Notes under the pieces: model-generated | Told to the model about the DNA's origin: nothing | The model's database searches: none | What the model saw: the letters and a program-made list of their open reading frames with translations, nothing else | Part shown: piece after piece, positions 53,491-63,900 of the stretch | How positions within the stretch are numbered: the stretch's first letter is position 1 | Layout: each line of letters starts with the position of its first letter | Made by a program: the position numbers and the translations under genes | DNA from: an uncultured Eubacteriales bacterium | GTDB taxonomy: Bacteria > Bacillota > Clostridia > Christensenellales > CAG-138 | Length of the DNA: 64,000 nucleotides | Reading direction: 5' to 3' | Assembly: GCA_900549955.1 (NCBI GenBank) | Contig: URQH01000006.1 | Span: 8,647-72,646, forward strand

Positions 53491-54015
53491 ATGCAATTCC
53501 ATGGCGTCTTCAAAATCGGCCGTAAAGAGAACATCCGCTACAATCTGTTCGTCTCCCAGACCCGGTTGATCGTCATGACGGTCGTCGTGTTCGTGCTCAT
53601 CGCCGTCATGCTCGGCGTGACCGACTTTGTCCGCACCCGGTCCCTCGGCGATACGCTGCTCTTTGCCCTGCCGCTCGCGCTCGGCGGCTCGGTGCTGTTC
53701 ATCGTGCTCAACACAGTCATGCTCATCTTCCGCGTGAACAAGAGCTATAAGGAAAAGACGGCCTATGAATTCACCCAGGACATTACCATCGACGAGAGCG
53801 GCGTCCACGCCGCGTCCGAGCGCGGCAGCGCCCTGCTGGAGTGGAGCAAAATTGAAAAGGTCCGTGAAGCGGGTCACGCCTTCTACCTGTTCCTGTCCAA
53901 GACACAGGCCTACGTGCTGCCCAAATACCAGCTTGCCAACCGCAGCGAAGACGCGGCGCAGATCCGCGCGCTGCTGCGGCAGCACCTCGACGCCAAGCTC
54001 CTCAAGCTCAAGTAA
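53491..54015 (+). CDS. YcxB-like membrane protein
   Basis: This 174-residue protein has two predicted membrane segments (about residues 29-46 and 60-80). A C-terminal soluble domain has YEFTQDITIDESGVHAASE, LLEWSKIEKVREAGHAFYLF and AYVLPKYQL, the pattern of the YcxB-like domain found in many Bacillota. Its function is unknown. The ATG at 53491 follows GAGGGGG at a longish 14 bases. It has its own promoter, and a 40-residue membrane protein gene follows 36 bases later in the same orientation. Confidence 0.8.
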   Translation: MQFHGVFKIGRKENIRYNLFVSQTRLIVMTVVVFVLIAVMLGVTDFVRTRSLGDTLLFALPLALGGSVLFIVLNTVMLIFRVNKSYKEKTAYEFTQDITIDESGVHAASERGSALLEWSKIEKVREAGHAFYLFLSKTQAYVLPKYQLANRSEDAAQIRALLRQHLDAKLLKLK

Positions 54016-54051
54016 CGGCGGAAACCCGGACGGAGATGGGAGATTGACGAT

Positions 54052-54174
54052 ATGGGAAGTCTCGGCGCGCCAAAGCTCGTTGCATTGCTCGGCCAGCTCC
54101 TGACGGTCGTGCAGTTTGCCTTTTACATCCTCGGCATCGTGTGTTTCATCAAGTACCTGCGGACCAGGCGATGA
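54052..54174 (+). CDS. Small membrane protein (40 aa)
   Basis: ATG at 54052 opens a 40-codon frame ending in TGA at 54174. The product starts MGSLGAPKLVALLGQ, has one hydrophobic helix (LLTVVQFAFYILGIVCFI) and ends in a basic tail KYLRTRR, consistent with a single-pass inner-membrane protein with its C-terminus inside. GGGAG lies about 9 bases upstream. The position between the YcxB-like gene and a strong terminator, and the well-formed membrane anchor, make it a credible gene. It resembles no family I know. Confidence 0.6.
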   Translation: MGSLGAPKLVALLGQLLTVVQFAFYILGIVCFIKYLRTRR

Positions 54175-54199
54175 CCGCGCCGGGTTCCATAAACCAATA

Positions 54200-54235
54200 A
54201 ACAGCGGGACCGTCCTTCCGGATGGTCCCGCTGTT
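54200..54235. terminator. Bidirectional terminator
   Basis: A 16-bp stem (AACAGCGGGACC with its complement, plus four inner pairs) around TTCC lies between convergent transcription units, with T-rich sequence on both sides. Confidence 0.85.
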
Positions 54236-54249
54236 TCACCGTTTACAAG

Positions 54250-55395
54250 TCACTGCTGCCCGCCGCCAAACAGGCGCACAAAGAAATCGCCAATGGCCGC
54301 AAAGAAGTTTTTCACGCTCTCATACACGCGCGAGATGGTCTCCGACACGGTGTTGACCGACTGCGCCGTCTTGGCCAGCCCGGTCAGCCGCTGCTGCAGC
54401 TGGTCGGTATCGAGCCCTTCCAGCTTGCGCGTGAGCGTCAGCAGCTGCTCCACCTGCGTATCCGTCACGGTGACGTTGTACGCGGCGGCAATGCTGCGGA
54501 TCTCGTCGCGCACCTCGGCGTCGCTCATCTGCTGCGTCTGGTCGAGGATGTTCTTGAGCTGGGCGACGATCTCCGTCGCCTCTGCGCTGCCCACATACTC
54601 GGCCAGCTCGCCCGTGACGACCAGTTCCTCCGCGCCGACGAGCTTGGCCAGGTCGTTCAGCGCCACGCCCGTGAGCGACTCATACGCCTTGTACGCGCCG
54701 GTCAGCGCGCCGGTGCCGGACACCGGGAACGGCGCCGACACGACCACCCGCGCGTCCGTGATGCCCGCGGTCGTGAGCGCATTTTTATACATCTGCTCGG
54801 TGCAGTAGTTGATGTTGTAAATCTGGATATCCAGCCCCGCGCCGGGCTCGAGCAGCGTGATGTAGATGCACGAGAGCGCCACGCTGCCGATCTTACGATC
54901 CGGCACCAGCCCCTCCAGATACTCGCGCTCCTCCTGGTTCGTGACCTTCAGCTCCTGCACGCTGCCGGGCTCGATGCCAAAGTCACGGTAGACCGCCTCG
55001 CGCTGCGCCTCGGTGAGGTCCGCGCCCATCGTCACGCACTGCTGGCCGATCTGGATCGGGGTCGCAGTGGGCGTCGCGGTGGCAACCGGCTCCGGCGTCG
55101 TACTGGGCTCCGGCGTCGCGCTGGGCTCCGGCGTGGCGCTTTGCTCCGGCGTCGCGCTTTGCTCCGGCGTCGCGCTTTGCTCCGGCGTCGCGGAAGTCTG
55201 CGGCGCCTGCGTGGGGGTCGTTCCCTCCGGGGTGCCAGCGCCGTCCACCGTTCCGGACTGCTCCGTCCCTTCCGTCGTCGTGTCCCCTTCCGTCAGGACG
55301 GCTGGTTCCGCCCCGGCCTCCTCCGCAAGCGCGGCGGCGGGCACCGTCGCAAGTAACAGGATGGCCAGCAAAGCCGCTCCAATCCTTCTGTTCAT
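54250..55395 (-). CDS. DUF1002 secreted protein with Pro-rich linker
   Basis: This 381-residue protein has a signal peptide (RIGAALLAILLLATVPAAALA). A linker rich in Thr, Pro, Glu and Ser follows to about residue 115, with tandem ATPEQS/ATPEPS units. The DUF1002 domain begins near GQQCVTMGADLTEAQR and includes SCIYITLLEPGAGLDIQIYNI and ARVVVSAPFPVSGTGAL. It ends near an amphipathic segment FFAAIGDFFVRLFGG. DUF1002 proteins are secreted Bacillota proteins of unknown function. The ATG at 55395 follows GGAGGGAG. The leader is about 150 bases and GC-rich. Confidence 0.88.
   Translation of the reverse strand: MNRRIGAALLAILLLATVPAAALAEEAGAEPAVLTEGDTTTEGTEQSGTVDGAGTPEGTTPTQAPQTSATPEQSATPEQSATPEQSATPEPSATPEPSTTPEPVATATPTATPIQIGQQCVTMGADLTEAQREAVYRDFGIEPGSVQELKVTNQEEREYLEGLVPDRKIGSVALSCIYITLLEPGAGLDIQIYNINYCTEQMYKNALTTAGITDARVVVSAPFPVSGTGALTGAYKAYESLTGVALNDLAKLVGAEELVVTGELAEYVGSAEATEIVAQLKNILDQTQQMSDAEVRDEIRSIAAAYNVTVTDTQVEQLLTLTRKLEGLDTDQLQQRLTGLAKTAQSVNTVSETISRVYESVKNFFAAIGDFFVRLFGGGQQ
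55090..55197 (-). repeat. Six 18-bp tandem repeats in the DUF1002 gene linker
   Basis: The unit CTCCGGCGTCGCGCTTTG (plus strand) recurs at 55090, 55108, 55126, 55144, 55162 and 55180 with few changes. In the protein it gives the six-residue ATPEQS/ATPEPS repeat. It probably varies in copy number between strains. Confidence 0.9.
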
Positions 55396-55545
55396 TTCAG
55401 AACTCCCTCCTTTATCGTTCGCCCGGCCGCCGTCAAACGCACCGGGACTGCCGGGCGCGCAAGGCGTGCCGACTGCACACGGGCGCAACCACACCGATCG
55501 GCATGCGCGCCCACAAAGGCGCATCGCGCCCTTGCATGGTGGGTA

Positions 55546-55551
55546 GTATAG
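55546..55551 (-). promoter_or_regulatory. Extended -10 promoter of the DUF1002 gene
   Basis: TGCTATACT on the minus strand is an extended -10. No strong -35 is seen at 17 bases. Confidence 0.5.
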
Positions 55552-55815
55552 CACACTTCTGTGAAAAGATTGTGCGGTTTCCTGTAAACTTTGTGTGACG
55601 ACGGGCGCAACCGCGTCGATTTTTATCGTGTTTTTGATCTGCACCGGCCTGTTTTCAGCCGGTAAGCACCGGGTTGATGTCCCGTATTTTTCAATCCCGC
55701 CGGGTGTTTTTCATCACAGGCGACAGGCAAATGCAAAATTTTCGTAAAAGGGCTTGCGCTTTAGTATGATAAAGTGGTAAGATAGCAGCAATGTAATACG
55801 AAGGAGTGTTCAGTT

Positions 55816-56727
55816 ATGAAATTGACAAAAGCCCTGTTTGCTCTGTTGACCGCCAGCCTGTTGCTGTGCACCGCGCTGCTCGGCTGCACCACGCAGCCAG
55901 CCGCAGACCCCGCGACCGATCCCACCGAGGCCCCGGCAGCCGATCCCACCGAGGCCCCCGCGGCAGAGCCCACCGAAGTGCCCGCCACGGATACCGAGGC
56001 CGACCCGGACAGCGACCTGGCCTACATTCTGGACAAGGGGACGCTCGTGATCGGCATCACGGAATATGCGCCGATGAACTACTACGACGAGAGCGGCAAG
56101 CTGATCGGCTTTGACACCGAGTTTGCCGAGGCGCTGTGCGCCGAGCTGGGCGTGACGCCGGAGTTCATCGTCATCGACTGGGACACTAAGGAGCTCGAGC
56201 TCAAGAGCAAAAAGATCGACTGCATCTGGAACGGCCTGACCATCAAGGAAGACCGCCGGGAGAACATGGACTTCTCCACCGCGTACCTGAAGAATGAGCA
56301 GGTCGTCGTCATCCGCGCGGAGGACGCGGCGCTGTACACCGACCTGGCGTCGTTCGACGGCGTATCGGTCGTTGCGGAGGCCGGCAGCGCGGGTGAAGAC
56401 ACCGTCTATACCGACATGCCGTCCGCCGTCTTTACCGGCGTTGCCGCCCAGAGCGACGCGCTGCTCGAGGTGAAGGCAGGCACCGCGGATGCCGCCGTCA
56501 TCGACTACACGATGGCCACCGCCATGACCGGCGAAGGCACGGACTACAGCGAGCTGATGATCGTGGCCGGCATCGACCTGATGGATGAGGAATATGCCAT
56601 CGGCTTCCGCCTTGGCAGCGACATGACCGAAAAGGCCAACGAGATCATCGCGTCGTTCCTCGACGACGGCACGCTCGCCGCGCTGGCGGAGAAATACGAG
56701 CTGTCCGACCTGCTCATCACCGACTGA
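55816..56727 (+). CDS. Amino-acid ABC transporter substrate-binding lipoprotein
   Basis: This 303-residue family-3 solute-binding protein has a lipoprotein signal (FALLTASLLLCTALLGC). A repeated acidic Pro linker with DPTEAPAA units follows. The binding domain has LVIGITEYAPMNYYDESGKLIGFDTEFAEAL and IDCIWNGLTIKEDRRENMDFS, typical of polar amino-acid receptors. It captures an amino acid outside the membrane for the permease and ATPase encoded downstream. The ligand cannot be named from sequence. AAGGAG precedes the ATG. Confidence 0.93.
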   Translation: MKLTKALFALLTASLLLCTALLGCTTQPAADPATDPTEAPAADPTEAPAAEPTEVPATDTEADPDSDLAYILDKGTLVIGITEYAPMNYYDESGKLIGFDTEFAEALCAELGVTPEFIVIDWDTKELELKSKKIDCIWNGLTIKEDRRENMDFSTAYLKNEQVVVIRAEDAALYTDLASFDGVSVVAEAGSAGEDTVYTDMPSAVFTGVAAQSDALLEVKAGTADAAVIDYTMATAMTGEGTDYSELMIVAGIDLMDEEYAIGFRLGSDMTEKANEIIASFLDDGTLAALAEKYELSDLLITD

Positions 56728-56804
56728 CATCGGCAAACCAGTTCCCGGGCAGGGGGTGACGCCTCCCCTGCCCCATTCTGTCTTTACGAAAGGGACCGAT
56801 CTCC

Positions 56805-57455
56805 ATGCAAACCTTTCTGACCGTCACCGGCAAGCTGCTCGAGGGCGCATCGCAGGCGGCAATCATCTTTTTTGTCACGCTTGCGGCGGCGCTGCCGCTC
56901 GGGCTGCTGATCGCGTTCTGCTCCATGAGCCGGTTCAAGCCGCTGCGCGCCATCTCCCGCACGTTCGTCTGGATCATCCGCGGCACGCCGCTCATGCTGC
57001 AGATCATCATCGTGTTCTACGGCCCCGGCCTCCTCTGGGAGGTGCAGGGACTGGATCGCATGCCCGCGGTCATCGTGGCCTTCATCATCAACTACGCGGC
57101 CTACTTTTCCGAGATCTACCGCGGCGGCATCGAGAGCATCCCCAGGGGGCAGTATGAGGCCGCGCAGGTGCTGGGGCTGACCAAGACGCAGACGTTTTTC
57201 CGCGTCATCCTGCTGCAGGTCGTCAAGCGCATCCTGCCGCCGATGAGCAACGAGATCATCACGCTCGTCAAGGATACGTCGCTCGCCCGCGTCATCGCCA
57301 TCAGCGAGATCATCATGGAGGCGCAGGTGTTCATCAAGACGCAGTCGCTCCTCTGGCCGCTGTTTTACGCCGGCGTGTTCTACCTGGTGTTCTGCGGGTT
57401 GCTGACGCTGCTGTTCGGCTATCTCGAGCGCCGGCTCAGCTATTTCCGGGCGTAA
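56805..57455 (+). CDS. Amino-acid ABC transporter permease
   Basis: This 216-residue HisM/GlnP-type permease has about five membrane segments. The conserved loop is ISRTFVWIIRGTPLMLQI, and the EAA motif reads YEAAQVLGLTKTQTFFRVILLQ. It sits between the binding protein (77 bases upstream) and the ATPase (19 bases downstream). A single permease gene implies a homodimeric channel. Confidence 0.94.
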   Translation: MQTFLTVTGKLLEGASQAAIIFFVTLAAALPLGLLIAFCSMSRFKPLRAISRTFVWIIRGTPLMLQIIIVFYGPGLLWEVQGLDRMPAVIVAFIINYAAYFSEIYRGGIESIPRGQYEAAQVLGLTKTQTFFRVILLQVVKRILPPMSNEIITLVKDTSLARVIAISEIIMEAQVFIKTQSLLWPLFYAGVFYLVFCGLLTLLFGYLERRLSYFRA

Positions 57456-57474
57456 CGCGAAAGGACGGTTGCAC

Positions 57475-58254
<780 letters not shown>

Positions 58255-58276
58255 TCGCATTGCTCCGCTTTTCTTT

Positions 58277-58310
58277 ACGGGCGGCAGGGCCGGACGGCCC
58301 TGCCGCCCGT
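58277..58310 (+). terminator. Terminator after the amino-acid importer
   Basis: ACGGGCGGCAGGGCC pairs perfectly with its complement around GGAC, followed by CTGTTGC. A 9-bp inverted repeat (GTCTGTTGC/GCAACAGAC, 58309-58333) overlaps its 3' end. The rest of the 340-base gap to the next gene holds no convincing coding sequence. Confidence 0.75.
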
Positions 58311-58509
58311 CTGTTGCACGGCCCGCAACAGACGGCCTTCGGCGCACGCCGGGCGCGGGGCGGACGTATTCTCCCGGCGCCGTCCGCGCTTGGCGTGGAC
58401 AGGCGCTGAACGCTTGGAGGCGGCGACACGCCCGCCGCGCAACCAGGCGTCCGTTCGCGCCGCGCTGCAAGGTTTCCCGTCTTTTGGAAAACGGGCGAAA
58501 AAATTGTCA

Positions 58510-58569
58510 TTGACAAGCGCACCGTTTTGTGGTTTAATTGCGCTGTTCGAGTTTAGTAACTCTAAACTC
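58510..58569 (+). promoter_or_regulatory. Promoter and operator of the XRE-pot operon
   Basis: TTGACA (58510-58515), 17 bases and TTTAAT (58533-58538) form the promoter. Eleven bases on, GAGTTTAG (58549-58556) and CTAAACTC (58562-58569) form a perfect inverted repeat with a five-base centre, spanning the early transcribed region. A further GTTTAG lies just before the ribosome binding site. This is a likely autoregulatory operator. Confidence 0.8.
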
Positions 58570-58593
58570 AATGTTTAGGAGGGAGTGATTCCT

Positions 58594-59130
58594 TTGGAGA
58601 TCGGCGAGAAGGTCAAACGGCTGCGCCTGCAACGCGGGCTGACGCAGGAAGAGCTTGCCGCCCGCACCGAGCTGAGCAAGGGATTCATCTCCCAGCTCGA
58701 GCGCGACATCACCTCCCCGTCCATCGCCACGCTGATGGACATTCTGGAGGCGCTGGGCACAGACATCGCGGCGTTTTTCAACGAGGAACAGAACGAGCGC
58801 GTGGTCTACCGCAGCGAGGACATGTTCATCAAGGAGGCGGACGACGGCAGCGCCATCTGCTGGCTCGTCACCAACGCACAGCGCAACGCACTGGAACCGA
58901 TCCTCGTGACGCTGCCCTCCGGCGCCGGCACGGAGCCGGACGACCCGCACGAGGGAGAGGAGTTCGGCTACGTGTTGCAGGGCACGGTATGGCTGCTGCT
59001 GGGCGAACAGCGCCTGCGCGTGCGCCGGGGCGACAGCTTTTATTTCCGCCCCACCGCCCCGCACTGCCTGCGCAACGGCGGCAAGTCGGAAGCGCGCGTG
59101 CTCTGGGTCTCCACCCCGCCGTCGTTTTGA
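58594..59130 (+). CDS. XRE-family regulator with cupin domain (PuuR-like)
   Basis: This 178-residue regulator has an N-terminal XRE helix-turn-helix (VKRLRLQRGLTQEELA, then LSKGFISQLERDITSPS). A C-terminal cupin follows with HEGEEFGYVLQGTVWLLL and DSFYFRPTAPHCLRN. The TTG at 58594 is the likely start: AGGAGGGA lies 9 bases upstream, whereas the in-frame GTG at 58585 directly abuts it. It is the first gene before potABCD. Relatives such as PuuR control polyamine genes, so this regulator probably senses polyamines and represses the operon through the palindrome at its promoter. Confidence 0.9.
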   Translation: MEIGEKVKRLRLQRGLTQEELAARTELSKGFISQLERDITSPSIATLMDILEALGTDIAAFFNEEQNERVVYRSEDMFIKEADDGSAICWLVTNAQRNALEPILVTLPSGAGTEPDDPHEGEEFGYVLQGTVWLLLGEQRLRVRRGDSFYFRPTAPHCLRNGGKSEARVLWVSTPPSF

Positions 59131-59172
59131 CGGCCCGCCGGCGGACAGCATTCACATTGGGAGGGAAACGGC

Positions 59173-60546
<1,374 letters not shown>

Positions 60547-60573
60547 CGGGACGCACGGGAAAGGGGTGAGCGC

Positions 60574-61362
60574 TTGAAACGGAGCATGTTTGCCGGCCCA
60601 TACATCGTATGGATGCTGATCTTCATCTTTTCGCCGATGCTGCTGATCTTCTACTATGCGTTCACGGGCGACGGCGGCTTTACGCTCGACAACCTGATCG
60701 CGGCGGCAGAGCTTGGCAACCTGCGCGTGCTGCTCGATTCCATCCGCCTCGCGCTGTACACGACCGTGCTGTGCCTCGTGATCGGCTACCCGGTGGCCTA
60801 CCTGCTCTCGCGCATGAAAAAGGCCACGGCGACGCTGCTGTCGGTGTTCTTCATCGTGCCGATGTGGATGAACTTCCTGCTGCGCACCTACGCCTGGAAG
60901 GTGCTGCTCGGCGCGTTTACGGACATCCTGTACACCGAGGCGGCGGTGCTGCTCGGCATGGTATACAACTTTCTGCCGTTCATGATCCTGCCGATCTACA
61001 CCGTGCTGATGAAGCTCGACAAGAGCTACATCGAGGCCGCCAACGACCTGGGCGCCAACGGCGCAAAGACGTTCCTGCGCGTCGTGCTGCCGCTGTCCAT
61101 CTCCGGCATCGTGTCCGGCATCACGATGGTGTTCATCCCGTCCACGACGACGTTCGCCATCTCGCAGCTGCTCGGCGGCGGTAAGACGATGCTGTACGGC
61201 GACCTGATCTACATGAAGTTTATCACGGAGCAGGCCTGGAGCGCCGGCAGCGCGCTGTCGATCATGCTGCTGCTGTTCGTGCTGCTGAGCATGGCCATCA
61301 TGCGCCGCGCCGAGCGCGCCGGTGGGAAAGAAGCGGAAGGAGGTGGCGGACGGATATGGTAA
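60574..61362 (+). CDS. potB: Polyamine ABC transporter permease
   Basis: This 262-residue PotB-type permease has about six membrane segments, including IVWMLIFIFSPMLLIFYYAF and VLCLVIGYPVAYLLSRM. The EAA loop is YIEAANDLGANGAKTFLRVVLPLSISGIVSG, shown here only by its start and end. The start is TTG at 60574, because AAAGGGGTGAG lies at the right distance and the next ATG would remove the cytosolic start. It overlaps potC by 7 bases. Confidence 0.94.
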   Translation: MKRSMFAGPYIVWMLIFIFSPMLLIFYYAFTGDGGFTLDNLIAAAELGNLRVLLDSIRLALYTTVLCLVIGYPVAYLLSRMKKATATLLSVFFIVPMWMNFLLRTYAWKVLLGAFTDILYTEAAVLLGMVYNFLPFMILPIYTVLMKLDKSYIEAANDLGANGAKTFLRVVLPLSISGIVSGITMVFIPSTTTFAISQLLGGGKTMLYGDLIYMKFITEQAWSAGSALSIMLLLFVLLSMAIMRRAERAGGKEAEGGGGRIW

Positions 61363-62165
61363 AGCGGCTTCGTACGTTTTTCAAGGGCACGTACCTCGGG
61401 CTGATCCTGCTGTTTCTGTACGCGCCCATCCTGATCCTCATCGTGTTCTCCTTCAACGAGAGCAAGACGCTCGGCAACTGGACCGGCTTTACGTTCGACT
61501 GGTATGAGAAGCTGTTCCGCACCTCGGAGATCACGGACGCCATCGTGGTCACCGTCACGCTGGCTCTGCTGTCCTCGCTGATCGCAACCGTGCTGGGCAC
61601 GCTCGCGGCCATCGGCCTGCACGCGATGAAGCGCCGCTGGCGGCTGATCGTCGAAAACGTATCGCAGCTGCCGATGGTCAACCCCGACCTGGTGACGGGC
61701 ATCTCTCTGATGCTGCTGTTCCTCGTGCTGGGGCTGCGCAACGGCTATGTGCGCCTGCTGATCGCGCACATCACGTTCAACCTGCCGTACGTGATCTTTT
61801 CCGTCATGCCGCGTCTGCGCCAAAGCTCCGACATGCTCTATGAAGCGGCGCTCGACCTCGGCTGTACGCCGCTGATGGCGCTCTGGCGGGTAGTCATCCC
61901 GGACATCCTGCCCGGCATTGTCTCGGGCGCCATCCTCGCGTTCACACTGTCCATCGACGATTTTGTCGTCAGTTTCTTTGCCGGCAACGGCGTGGACAAT
62001 CTTTCCATGTACATCTATGCAAGCGCGCGGCGCGGCGTGAATCCCGCGCTGTCGACGATCATCTTCGTGCCGGTCGTCACGCTGCTGCTGATCGTCAACA
62101 TCCGCAGCATCCGCGAAGAGCGCCGCCGCGAGATACAGGACCGCAAGGTGGGCCTGAAACGATAG
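61356..62165 (+). CDS. potC: Polyamine ABC transporter permease
   Basis: This 269-residue PotC-type permease has about six membrane segments. Motifs are ILIVFSFNESKTLGNWTGF near the start and YEAALDLGCTPLMALWRVV in the EAA loop, with AFTLSIDDFVVSFF following. It pairs with PotB to form the channel. The overlap with potB implies translational coupling, and potD follows after 98 bases. Confidence 0.94.
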   Translation: MVKRLRTFFKGTYLGLILLFLYAPILILIVFSFNESKTLGNWTGFTFDWYEKLFRTSEITDAIVVTVTLALLSSLIATVLGTLAAIGLHAMKRRWRLIVENVSQLPMVNPDLVTGISLMLLFLVLGLRNGYVRLLIAHITFNLPYVIFSVMPRLRQSSDMLYEAALDLGCTPLMALWRVVIPDILPGIVSGAILAFTLSIDDFVVSFFAGNGVDNLSMYIYASARRGVNPALSTIIFVPVVTLLLIVNIRSIREERRREIQDRKVGLKR

Positions 62166-62263
62166 TTCGCGCCGGACGGCATGCCCGGCCGCTACGCCTT
62201 CGCCGCACGCGGCTCGCCCGGCGGCGGAATACAACGGATACCAACGGACACAGGAGGAACAAC

Positions 62264-63307
62264 ATGAAACTGGCAAAACGGATTCTCGCTGCACTGCTCA
62301 TTCTCGTGCTCGCGCTGCCCATGATGGCATGCGGTGGGGAAGAGAAGGTCACGCTCAACGTGCTCAACTGGGGCGACTACATCGACCCGGAACTGCTCGA
62401 CCAGTTTGAGCATGAAACCGGCATCGAAGTCAAGTATTCGACGATGACCAGCAACGAGGAGATGCTCGTCAAGCTCTCCGCGGCCGACTGCATCTACGAC
62501 ATCTGCGTGCCGTCCGACTATGTGATCGAAAAGCTGATCCAGCAGGATCTGCTGCACGAGCTCAACAAGGACAACATCCCGAACCTCGCCAACATCGATG
62601 AGCGCTTCCTCGACCTGTCCTTCGATCCCGGCAACAAGTACTCCGTCCCCTATTTCTGGGGCACCGTCGGCATTTTGTACAACACGAAGCTGGTGGACGA
62701 CCCGGTCGATTCCTGGGACATCCTCTGGAATGAAAAATACGACGACCAGATCATCATGTACGACAGCGTGCGCGACACGATCGGCATCACGCTGATCAAG
62801 CTCGGGTACGACATCAACACCCGCAACGAGGCGGAAGTGCTCGAGGCGCAGCAGGCGCTGATCGACCAGAAGCCGCTCGTGCGCGCCTACCTGACCGACG
62901 ACGCCAAGATGGAGCTGATCAACGGCACGGCCGCCATGTGCGTGACGTATTCCGGCGACGCGCTGATGGCCATTGCGGAGAACGAGGACCTGGCCTACGC
63001 CGTGCCCATGGAGGGCAGCAACCTCTGGTTCGACAACATCATCATCCCGAAAACGTCCAAGCACACGGCGGAAGCGGAGGCGTTCATCAACTTCCTGTGC
63101 GACGCGGAGGTCGCCAAGCAGAACGCCGAATACATCTATTACTGCTCGCCCAACAAGGCCGCCATAGCCCTGCTCGATGAAGAGCTCATCAATGACGAGA
63201 CGTTCAACCCGCCGCAGGACGTGCTCGACCGCTGCACCGTGTTCCACGACCTGGGCGACTTCGTCACCGTATTCTCCGACGCGTGGACGAAGATCAAGGC
63301 CGCCTGA
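62264..63307 (+). CDS. potD: Polyamine-binding lipoprotein
   Basis: This 347-residue solute-binding protein has a lipoprotein signal (LILVLALPMMAC). The PotD/PotF pattern follows: LNVLNWGDYIDPELL, VPSDYVIEKLIQQDLL, VPYFWGTVGILYNT and the later MCVTYSGDALMA and GSNLWFDNIIIPK. The acidic and aromatic residues in these segments are those that bind putrescine or spermidine in the family. AGGAGG precedes the ATG. Together with PotABC it forms a polyamine importer. The preference between putrescine and spermidine cannot be read here. Confidence 0.95.
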   Translation: MKLAKRILAALLILVLALPMMACGGEEKVTLNVLNWGDYIDPELLDQFEHETGIEVKYSTMTSNEEMLVKLSAADCIYDICVPSDYVIEKLIQQDLLHELNKDNIPNLANIDERFLDLSFDPGNKYSVPYFWGTVGILYNTKLVDDPVDSWDILWNEKYDDQIIMYDSVRDTIGITLIKLGYDINTRNEAEVLEAQQALIDQKPLVRAYLTDDAKMELINGTAAMCVTYSGDALMAIAENEDLAYAVPMEGSNLWFDNIIIPKTSKHTAEAEAFINFLCDAEVAKQNAEYIYYCSPNKAAIALLDEELINDETFNPPQDVLDRCTVFHDLGDFVTVFSDAWTKIKAA

Positions 63308-63329
63308 CGCGCGCATGGGCCCGCCCCGG

Positions 63330-63420
63330 CGGACGCGGGCGGCGCGGCCCCACGATGGCCCCGGCGGGGCGTATCCCTGACGGACGCGGACGGCGCGGCC
63401 CCGGCGGGCGCGGACGGCGC
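63330..63420. repeat. Imperfect GC-rich repeats after potD
   Basis: A unit close to CGGACGCGGACGGCGC occurs at 63330, 63381 and 63405, the first two followed by GGCCCC. No gene or clear secondary structure explains it. Confidence 0.65.
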
Positions 63421-63440
63421 AGACAGCGGACGAACGAATA

Positions 63441-63477
63441 CGCCGCGCGGCACAGATGTGCCGCGCGGCGTACTGTT
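63441..63477 (+). terminator. Terminator of the pot operon
   Basis: CGCCGCGCGGCAC pairs perfectly with its complement around AGAT, followed by TACTGTTGTTT. It is shared with the convergent CBS gene. Confidence 0.75.
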
Positions 63478-63495
63478 GTTTGCGCCTGCGCGCCC

Positions 63496-63900
63496 TCAGC
63501 GGACGGCCGCCCTGGCCAGGTAGCCGATCACCGCGCGGCGCGTCAGGATGCCGCACAGCGCGCCGCGGTCGTCCACGATGGGCACGAAGTTCTGGTTCAT
63601 GATCGCCTCGATCACCGTGGCGTCCTCGGCCTCGATGCTCAGCGGCGGGCAGAAATCGCGCCGCACCAGCGAGGCGATGCGGTACTGCTCATGGGCGCGC
63701 AGCTCCGTCGTGCCGACGGCCATGACGTGCCGCAGGAAGTCCCCCTCCGACACGCTGCCCACATAGCCGCCCGCCTCGTCGAGCACGGGGATGGCCGAAT
63801 AGCCGTTGCGCGTCATCACCTCCAGCCCCTGCCGGACGGTGTTGTGCTCGTGCAAAAACACGGTGCACACCTTGGGGATCATGATCTGTGCGATGTTCAT
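63496..63900 (-). CDS. CBS-domain pair protein
   Basis: This 134-residue protein consists of two CBS motifs: MNIAQIMIPKVCTVFLHEHN through AIPVLDEAGGYVGSVSEGDF, and a second ending FVPIVDDRGALCGILTRR. CBS pairs bind adenine nucleotides; small stand-alone ones in Bacillota include c-di-AMP-binding CbpB, which this could resemble. The ATG at 63900 follows AGGAGG and begins as in other members. It converges on the pot operon. Ligand and partner are unknown. Confidence 0.85.
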   Translation of the reverse strand: MNIAQIMIPKVCTVFLHEHNTVRQGLEVMTRNGYSAIPVLDEAGGYVGSVSEGDFLRHVMAVGTTELRAHEQYRIASLVRRDFCPPLSIEAEDATVIEAIMNQNFVPIVDDRGALCGILTRRAVIGYLARAAVR

